Shown: one piece after another, positions 7,038 through 11,671 of the stretch
Layout: every line of letters begins with the position of its first letter
Position numbering within the stretch: position 1 is the first letter of the stretch
Source of the DNA: Desulfobulbaceae bacterium
Lineage (GTDB): Bacteria; Desulfobacterota; Desulfobulbia; Desulfobulbales; SURF-16
Direction: 5' to 3'
DNA: 11,671 nucleotides
NCBI GenBank assembly: GCA_024763115.1
Contig: JANTGB010000045.1
Coordinates: 1 to 11,671, forward strand
Notes under the pieces: model-generated
Database searches by the model: none
The model's input: the letters and a program-made list of their open reading frames with translations, nothing else
Told to the model about the DNA's origin: nothing
Made by a program: the position numbers and the translations under genes

Positions 7038-8444
7038 ATGCCTCATAAATCAATAGACAAAGCAAAATCCGGTTATGATGTAATTGTCATCGGCTCAGGT
7101 CTCGGCGGCCTGACGGTTTCAAACAGGCTGGCAAAAGCCGGGCACAGCGTCCTGCTCCTTGAGCATCATCATCAGCTGGGCGGCCTGGCCACCTGGTTCA
7201 AACGTAAAGGCCATATATTTGATATTTCCCTGCATGGTTTTCCCTATGGCATGGTGAAAACCTGCCGCAAATACTGGAATCCGGCCATCAGGGATTCCAT
7301 TGTCCAGTTAAAAAATATTGTTTTCGATAATCCCCAGTTTTCCTTGAAAACAACCTTTGACCGCCAGGATTTCAGCGCTATACTGCGGGATAAATTCGCC
7401 ATTAAGGAAACAGTTATTGCCGATTTTTTTAATACTGTTGCCAAAATGAATTTTTACGATGACCAGACCATGACCACCAGGGAACTGTTTGAAAAATTTT
7501 TTCCCGGCCGTTCTGATGTCCATCGTTTGCTCATGGAGCCCATAACCTATGCCAACGGCTCAACCCTTGATGAACCGGCCATCACCTATGGTATTGTTTT
7601 TTCAAATTTTATGAGCAAGGGAGTTTTTACTTTTCAGGGCGGTACCGACAAGCTCATCGGTATGATGGTTGCTGAAATTGAAAAAAACGGGGTTACGGTC
7701 TGTATAAATTCCAAAGTTGATCGGGTGGTGACGGAAAAGGGCAGGGTTAAAGGAGTGCTGGTCGGAGACCGGGTAATTTCCGCCCCGGCTGTTATCTCAA
7801 ACAGCGGTATCACCAATACCATTTACAATCTGGCCGGGGCTGATGCCTTTCCGGCGGAATTTATTCAGCAGGCAGATAAAATAAAGGTAAATAACTCCAG
7901 TTGCCAGGTTTACATGGGAATTAAAAAGGGCGAATCCTTTGCTGATGTGGGTGATCTGCTTTTTACCTCCAGGTCGCCGGAATTTGACTCCGCTGAACTG
8001 CTTGACCGGCATACCGGCAGCAAAACTTTTTCTGTCTACTACCCGAAAACCAGGCCGGATAATTCCGACTATACCGTGGTAGCCTCAATGAATGCCAGGT
8101 ATGATGACTGGGCCTATCTTGCCGAAGAAGATTATCGCCGGGCCAAGGAAGAGCTGATAAGCGAATCACTTGCCGACCTGGAACGATATATTCCCGGAAT
8201 CAAAGAAAAATGCGACTGGCTTGAGGCGGCTACCCCAAAAACATTCAACCGCTACACCCTGCACACCAGGGGAACCTCATTCGGCACCAAATTTGAGGGG
8301 CTTAATATTTCCCGCTCTATTTTCAAGGTTGTGCCGGGTTTATTTCATGTGGGGTCTGTCGGGATAATCATGTCGGGCTGGCTGGGGGCGATAAACTACG
8401 GGGTTATTGTCGCCAATGATGTGGACGCCTTTCTAAGGAGGTAA
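7038..8444 (+). CDS. CrtI/phytoene-desaturase-family FAD oxidoreductase, copy 2
   Basis: A 468-aa second member of the phytoene desaturase/CrtISO-like flavoprotein superfamily, clearly different from the one at 5528. The FAD motif is VIVIGSGLGGLTVSN (15-29) with Glu42 in LLLEHHH, then LGGLATWFKRKGHIFDISLH (47-66). The substrate-domain signature FQGGTDKLIGMMVAEIEKNG lies just before KVDRVV. The C-terminal cofactor region runs from LFHVGSVGIIMSGWLGAINYG to the end (435-468). The protein keeps the family length and shows no broken motif. The ATG at 7038 lacks a strong Shine-Dalgarno but sits 12 residues before the FAD fold, which is normal. Its last codons form the ribosome binding site of the next gene, a sign of translational coupling. 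It likely works with its partner on one acyl chain; which does desaturation and which isomerisation or saturation is unknown. Confidence 0.85.
   Translation: MPHKSIDKAKSGYDVIVIGSGLGGLTVSNRLAKAGHSVLLLEHHHQLGGLATWFKRKGHIFDISLHGFPYGMVKTCRKYWNPAIRDSIVQLKNIVFDNPQFSLKTTFDRQDFSAILRDKFAIKETVIADFFNTVAKMNFYDDQTMTTRELFEKFFPGRSDVHRLLMEPITYANGSTLDEPAITYGIVFSNFMSKGVFTFQGGTDKLIGMMVAEIEKNGVTVCINSKVDRVVTEKGRVKGVLVGDRVISAPAVISNSGITNTIYNLAGADAFPAEFIQQADKIKVNNSSCQVYMGIKKGESFADVGDLLFTSRSPEFDSAELLDRHTGSKTFSVYYPKTRPDNSDYTVVASMNARYDDWAYLAEEDYRRAKEELISESLADLERYIPGIKEKCDWLEAATPKTFNRYTLHTRGTSFGTKFEGLNISRSIFKVVPGLFHVGSVGIIMSGWLGAINYGVIVANDVDAFLRR
8435..8442 (+). promoter_or_regulatory. Perfect Shine-Dalgarno for a TTG start
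   Basis: AAGGAGGT ends 5 bases before TTG at 8448 and overlaps the stop codon of the preceding flavoprotein gene. This is the strongest ribosome binding site in the window and decides the unusual TTG start. Confidence 0.85.
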
Positions 8445-8447
8445 AAA

Positions 8448-9188
8448 TTGGGTCTTTTTCCCGGAAAAAAAGTAATTGTTACCGGCGCTACCAGAGGTAT
8501 CGGCCAAGCCATTGCCATAGCTTTTCTTGAAGAAGACGCTGAGGTAGTCGGCATTTACGGGGGCAATAAGGAAGCGGCCCTGGCCTTTCAGAAAGAAAAC
8601 CGGAAATTTAAGGAAAGGCTACATGTTTATCAATGCGATGTCTCCCGCCAGGGCGCAGTGGAAAAATTATATGATATTATTGAAGAAAAATTTGGTCATA
8701 TTGATATCCTGATAAATAATGCCGGTATCCGTAAAGACAAGGTGCTGGCCATGATGCCGGTCAAGGACTGGAAAGAGGTAATTGACGTTAATCTGACCGG
8801 CTCTTATAATATGGCCAAATTTGCGGTGCGGCTGATGATGAAGCATAAATTCGGCCGGATAATTTTTATTACCTCGCCCATGGCCCGCCTGGGCTTTGCC
8901 GGTCAGGCCAACTACTCGGCCTCCAAGGCCGGCCAGATCGGCATGATGCACTCTCTGGCCAAGGAAACCGCGAAGCGGGGCATTACGGTTAACTGCGTTT
9001 CTCCCGGTTTTATTGCCACGGAACTGCTTGATGATATTCCGGAGAACCAGCTTAAGGAATATAAAAAACTGATCCCCCTGCGCCGCTTCGGCCAACCGGA
9101 AGAGGTGGCTGATGCCGTGCTTTTTCTGGCCGGTTCCAGGGCAAACTATATAACCGATACGGTTCTAGAGGTAGACGGTGGATTATAA
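8448..9188 (+). CDS. fabG: 3-oxoacyl-ACP reductase, FabG-type SDR
   Basis: A 246-aa short-chain dehydrogenase that would reduce the 3-ketoacyl-ACP made by the condensing enzymes to the 3-hydroxyacyl form with NADPH. The cofactor motif TGATRGIG is at 12-19 and NNAG at 90-93. The catalytic set is complete: Asn115, Ser143, Tyr156 and Lys160 (YSASK). The PGFIATE segment (186-192) and the C-terminal VDGG are typical FabG. Length equals the family norm. It starts at TTG, chosen because a perfect Shine-Dalgarno lies 5 bases upstream and the next start would cut into the fold. Its 3' end overlaps the dehydratase gene by 11 bases, pointing to coupled translation. Housekeeping FabG is normally elsewhere in the genome, so this is probably a pathway-dedicated paralogue. 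Confidence 0.93.
   Translation: MGLFPGKKVIVTGATRGIGQAIAIAFLEEDAEVVGIYGGNKEAALAFQKENRKFKERLHVYQCDVSRQGAVEKLYDIIEEKFGHIDILINNAGIRKDKVLAMMPVKDWKEVIDVNLTGSYNMAKFAVRLMMKHKFGRIIFITSPMARLGFAGQANYSASKAGQIGMMHSLAKETAKRGITVNCVSPGFIATELLDDIPENQLKEYKKLIPLRRFGQPEEVADAVLFLAGSRANYITDTVLEVDGGL
9167..9172 (+). promoter_or_regulatory. Ribosome binding site for the dehydratase GTG start
   Basis: AGAGGT lies 5 bases before GTG at 9178, inside the end of the FabG gene. It supports the 11-base overlap and the GTG start. Confidence 0.6.
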
Positions 9189-9645
9189 GGAAATTTGTCA
9201 ATTGATTCCCCATCGCCCTCCTTTTCTCTGGGTGGATCGGGTTGTAGAGCTTGATAGAGATAATATCCGGGCTGAAAAGAGAATACCCGCTGATCTTGAG
9301 TTGTTTAAGGGCCATTATCCTCATTATGCCATTATGCCGGGGGTATTGCTCTGCGAAGCCGTATTTCAGACCGGAGCACTGTACATTGCCGCCAGGCTGA
9401 AAGAGGAAAAAGAAAATATAAATAATATGGTGCCGGTATTAACCAGGATAAACAAGGCAAAATTCAAACGCGAGGTTCGGCCCGGCGATCTTATTGAAAT
9501 GGTGGTTAAACTCGATGAACAGATGGGATCAGTCTGGTTCATGAAAGGGAAATTGCTGGTCAACGGCAAGCTGGCGGTAAAGGTCGCTTTTTCCTGTATG
9601 CTTTCTCGGAAGTCGGAAGCCGGAAAACAGAGGACAGAGGGTTGA
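9178..9645 (+). CDS. fabZ: 3-hydroxyacyl-ACP dehydratase, FabZ-type hotdog
   Basis: A 155-aa single hotdog-fold protein that would dehydrate 3-hydroxyacyl-ACP to trans-2-enoyl-ACP. The opening LIPHRPPFLWVDRV is the FabZ signature, and GHYPHYAIMPGVLLCEA carries the active-site pair His46 and Glu60. The QTGAL helix follows. The family has no isomerase function unless of the FabA type, and FabZ sequence features dominate here. The GTG start is supported by a ribosome binding site and places the PHR motif at the usual distance. The last 12 or so residues (RKSEAGKQRTEG) are encoded by a purine-rich repeat-like stretch and go beyond the usual FabZ end, so the tail may be a repeat insertion at the 3' end of the gene. 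Confidence 0.92.
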   Translation: MDYKEICQLIPHRPPFLWVDRVVELDRDNIRAEKRIPADLELFKGHYPHYAIMPGVLLCEAVFQTGALYIAARLKEEKENINNMVPVLTRINKAKFKREVRPGDLIEMVVKLDEQMGSVWFMKGKLLVNGKLAVKVAFSCMLSRKSEAGKQRTEG

Positions 9646-9656
9646 GGTCGGAGCAG
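9606..9656 (+). repeat. Purine-rich short repeat at the dehydratase 3' end
   Basis: This stretch contains gtcggaag, gccggaaaa, two copies of agagga/agaggg and ggtcggagc. The units look like a degenerate tandem of a GTCGGAAG/ACAGAGG type. It spans the last codons and stop of the dehydratase gene and most of the 24-base gap to the next gene. It may substitute for a proper ribosome binding site; the GGAG at 9652 region is far from the ATG at 9670. Confidence 0.4.
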
Positions 9657-9669
9657 GCTGATTAACATT

Positions 9670-10467
9670 ATGAGTTTTTTAAATATTGCCGATAAAACTT
9701 TTGTAATTTTCGGGCTGGCTAATCGCAAGTCCGTGGCCTGTGCTATCGGCAGGGTTCTGGCGGAAGAAGGTGCCCGGGTAGTTCATGTTGTGCGGAATGA
9801 GGAACGGCGGGAGACGGCGCGCAAACTCTTTCCTGATTCGCCGATCCATATCTGTGATGTGGAAGATGAAAACAATATCGTCAGGGTGGCGGCGGAAATC
9901 AGCAAAGGACTGAAGTCTGAAAAAATTGCCGGTCTGGTTCATTCCATCGCCTTTGCCAATTACTCGGAAGGGATGCGGCCTTTTTACGCCACCCTGAAAA
10001 AAGATTTTCTCCAGGCTGTTGATATCTCCTGTTTTTCTCTGATTGCCATCAGCAACCATTTTAAGGATATGCTGGCGGAAAACGCTTCAGTGGTGACTAT
10101 TTCTATCTCAACAACGAAAATGGCAGCGGAAAATTACGGCTATATGGCCCCGATTAAGGCCGCGCTTGAATCATCCCTCTGCTTCCTGGCCAAGAGCTTT
10201 GCCGGATTTTCCAATGTCCGGTTTAACGCAGTTTGCCCCGGCCTTTTAAAAACCTCCGCTTCTGCCGGAATTCCCGGCTATGTGGACAGCTATCTGTTTG
10301 CGGAAAAGGCGACTTTGCGGAAAAAGGCCCTTAAAACCAGGGAGGCTGCCGATACAGCCGCCTTCCTGCTTTCAGAACGTTCTTCCGGTATTACAGCCCA
10401 GTGCCTGGTTGTTGATGCCGGCATGGGGATAAACTATTTTGATGCTGAGTTTGTCGGACTGGTTTAA
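9670..10467 (+). CDS. fabI: Enoyl-ACP reductase, FabI-like SDR
   Basis: A 265-aa SDR of the FabI class, which would reduce the trans-2-enoyl-ACP double bond with NAD(P)H. FabI traits are the spaced N-terminal cofactor motif GLANRKSVACAIG (15-27), VHSIAFAN (90-97), and NYGYMAPIKAALE with Tyr156 and Lys163, which match E. coli numbering exactly. The tyrosine normally found ten residues earlier (E. coli Tyr146, phenylalanine in mycobacterial InhA) is Ile146 here, in TISIST. Length equals FabI. The terminal segment after AQCLVVDAGMG lacks the usual VDGG form. The ATG has no strong Shine-Dalgarno. An altered active site could mean different chain specificity or a weak or changed reduction step; a non-reductase SDR role is a less likely alternative. 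Confidence 0.82.
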   Translation: MSFLNIADKTFVIFGLANRKSVACAIGRVLAEEGARVVHVVRNEERRETARKLFPDSPIHICDVEDENNIVRVAAEISKGLKSEKIAGLVHSIAFANYSEGMRPFYATLKKDFLQAVDISCFSLIAISNHFKDMLAENASVVTISISTTKMAAENYGYMAPIKAALESSLCFLAKSFAGFSNVRFNAVCPGLLKTSASAGIPGYVDSYLFAEKATLRKKALKTREAADTAAFLLSERSSGITAQCLVVDAGMGINYFDAEFVGLV

Positions 10468-10476
10468 ACCGAAAAT

Positions 10477-11511
10477 ATGCTTTACAATAATGTCTGTCTC
10501 CATTCATTCGGCTATGAACTGCCGCCCAGGGTTATCAGCTCTACTGATCTGGAGAAACGACTGTCCCCTCTTTATGAACGGTTGAAGCTGCCGGCAGGTC
10601 GTCTGGAGCTGATGTCCGGTATCCGGGAAAGAAGATTGTGGGAGCCGGGGACACGGCCCAGCGCTGCTGCCGCCCTGGCCGGGGAAAAAGCGTTTGCCGC
10701 CTCGCAAATTCCCCGCAAAGATATCGGCTGCCTGATTTTTACCTCGGTTTCCCGGGACATGATGGAACCGGCCACAGCCTCATTTGTCCATAACCGGCTC
10801 GGCCTGGGGCCGGAGTGTCAGATTTTCGATCTCTCCAACGCCTGCCTGGGTTTTTTAAACGGCATGATAATGCTGGCCAACATGATTGAACTGGGCCAGG
10901 TCAAGGCCGGGATTATTGTGGCCGGAGAAACGGCTGAAGACCTGTTGGAATCAACTATTAATCATTTGTTGAACGATCAGGGGCTGACCAGAAAAACCAT
11001 CAAGCATACTTTTGCCTCACTGACTATCGGCTCCGGGGCCGTGGCCCTGGTTATGAGCGACAGTCGCTATCTTGACAGCGGTCACTATCTTAAGGGCGGC
11101 ATCTGTCGGGCCAATACCTCCCACAACAACCTTTGTCAGGGCGTAAATAACTCCGGGACGGGTACCATCATGGCTACCGACTCCGAAGAATTATTGAAAC
11201 GGGGAATTGAAACCGCCCTGCACACTTGGAATGATTTTACTGATGAGTTAAACTGGAATGTTGACAGCGTAGATCATTTTTTCTGCCATCAGGTGGGCCG
11301 GGCCCATGCCGCCCTGCTTTTTCAAACTCTTGCTCTTGATCCGGGCAAAAATTTTGAAACTCTGGCTGTGCTGGGTAATGTCGGTTCCGTTTCCGCCCCG
11401 ATTACCATGGCTCAGGGTCTGGAAAAGGGAATAATACGAAAAGGGCAACAGGCGGCTGTTCTGGGAATCGGCAGTGGAATTAATTCCCTGATGTTGGGAA
11501 TTAACTGGTAA
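10477..11511 (+). CDS. OleA-like thiolase-fold condensing enzyme (annotated FabH/KAS III class)
   Basis: A 344-aa thiolase-superfamily condensing enzyme, nine bases after the enoyl reductase. It carries the KAS III triad Cys123 (LSNACLGF), His271 (FCHQVGR) and Asn301 (LGNVGS). The sequence resembles OleA, which joins two long acyl thioesters head-to-head: the N-terminal MLYNNV, GIRERRLW (48-55), TSVSRDMMEPATAS (89-102) and the end GIGSGIN are all OleA-like. Glu97 lies 26 residues before the cysteine, the same spacing as catalytic Glu117 and Cys143 in Xanthomonas OleA; the His-Asn spacing of 30 also agrees. Ordinary FabH lacks this glutamate. No OleB, OleC or OleD gene is in the window. Possible roles are priming the pathway, condensing two modified chains, or moving an acyl group. 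The OleA comparison is from memory. Confidence 0.85.
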   Translation: MLYNNVCLHSFGYELPPRVISSTDLEKRLSPLYERLKLPAGRLELMSGIRERRLWEPGTRPSAAAALAGEKAFAASQIPRKDIGCLIFTSVSRDMMEPATASFVHNRLGLGPECQIFDLSNACLGFLNGMIMLANMIELGQVKAGIIVAGETAEDLLESTINHLLNDQGLTRKTIKHTFASLTIGSGAVALVMSDSRYLDSGHYLKGGICRANTSHNNLCQGVNNSGTGTIMATDSEELLKRGIETALHTWNDFTDELNWNVDSVDHFFCHQVGRAHAALLFQTLALDPGKNFETLAVLGNVGSVSAPITMAQGLEKGIIRKGQQAAVLGIGSGINSLMLGINW

Positions 11512-11671
11512 CTCTCTAAATTATTATGTATATTTCCCTAAGGGTTCACTCAAAAATAAATTAGTAGAGATAATGTGTAATATGGACATTTAGAGAAGTG
11601 ATCTAATTGCATGCAACCGCAGGCGTAGCACAGCTACGTTGAGGATTGCATAATTGCAGATCGCTTTTCTA
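11512..11671. other. Non-coding 3' region after the operon
   Basis: No gene is visible in the last 160 bases. Arms 11511-11521 and 11588-11599 are complementary (ctctaaat/atttagag core), and a second long inverted repeat occupies 11591-11671. No stem followed by a T-run is present, so a classical terminator is not called. A 16-base block at 11541-11556 matches 3602-3617 after the ligase gene at 15 of 16 positions. Confidence 0.5.
11591..11671. repeat. Long imperfect inverted repeat at window end
   Basis: Arms 11591-11629 and 11633-11671 pair around a 3-base aca loop. The best-matched parts are cgtagc/gctacg at the tip, atgcaa/ttgcat in the middle, and tagagaagtgatc/gatcgcttttcta at the base (11 of 13). 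The element reaches the last base, so it could extend further. It resembles a miniature intergenic palindrome and could act as a transcript-end structure for the operon. Confidence 0.65.

Noticed and set aside
5528..8444. Carotenoid biosynthesis as the role of the two CrtI-like enzymes
   Set aside because: No phytoene synthase, geranylgeranyl synthase or cyclase is present, and all neighbours act on acyl-ACP chains. It remains possible only if carotenoid genes lie just outside.
10477..11511. A complete olefin (oleABCD) pathway
   Set aside because: Only an OleA-like gene is seen. The AMP ligase at 720 has fatty acyl-AMP ligase motifs fused to a carrier and PlsC, not OleC, and the SDRs fit FabG and FabI rather than OleD.
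3995..11511. Aryl polyene cluster
   Set aside because: Those clusters share ketosynthase, ACP and dehydratase genes, but an ammonia-lyase, methyltransferase or aryl priming gene is missing here, and an enoyl reductase and CrtI-like enzymes are unexpected for them.

Overview
The window carries a compact lipid-biosynthesis locus with every gene on the + strand. Base composition looks near 50% GC by eye. Initiation is mixed (ATG, GTG and TTG), one start has a perfect Shine-Dalgarno, and the gaps hold short palindromic repeats. This suits a Gram-negative-type anaerobe such as a Desulfobacterota (deltaproteobacterial) genome or MAG. That placement is inference; an anammox-type planctomycete or another phylum cannot be excluded from sequence alone.

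Layout. Bases 1-719 are non-coding and rich in hairpins and degenerate repeats. Bases 720-3569 encode a 949-aa three-domain protein: acyl carrier domain, fatty acyl-AMP ligase, then PlsC-type acyltransferase. A 425-base non-coding gap with more repeats follows. From 3995 to 11511 eight genes run as an apparent operon: a FabF-type ketosynthase, a free acyl carrier protein, two different CrtI/phytoene-desaturase-type flavoproteins, a FabG-type ketoreductase, a FabZ-type dehydratase, a FabI-type enoyl reductase, and a thiolase-fold enzyme that matches OleA better than FabH. The window ends in a long imperfect inverted repeat.

How the genes could work together (inference). OleA-like or FabH-like priming, FabF elongation on the dedicated ACP, and FabG/FabZ/FabI processing make a private type II fatty-acid synthase. 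The two flavoproteins would desaturate or isomerise the ACP-bound chain. No carotenoid gene (phytoene synthase, prenyl synthase) is present, so an isoprenoid substrate is unlikely. The ligase-acyltransferase could load a finished or salvaged chain onto its own carrier domain and esterify it into a membrane lipid. The combination of FAS II genes, CrtI-like enzymes and a dedicated ACP resembles the gene set proposed for ladderane lipids in anammox bacteria. From memory, a related cluster has been noted in the sulfate reducer Desulfotalea psychrophila, which is not known to make ladderanes. The product here is therefore best called an unknown, probably highly unsaturated or otherwise modified, acyl lipid or hydrocarbon. 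No radical SAM enzyme, malonyl transferase (FabD) or phosphopantetheinyl transferase lies in the window.
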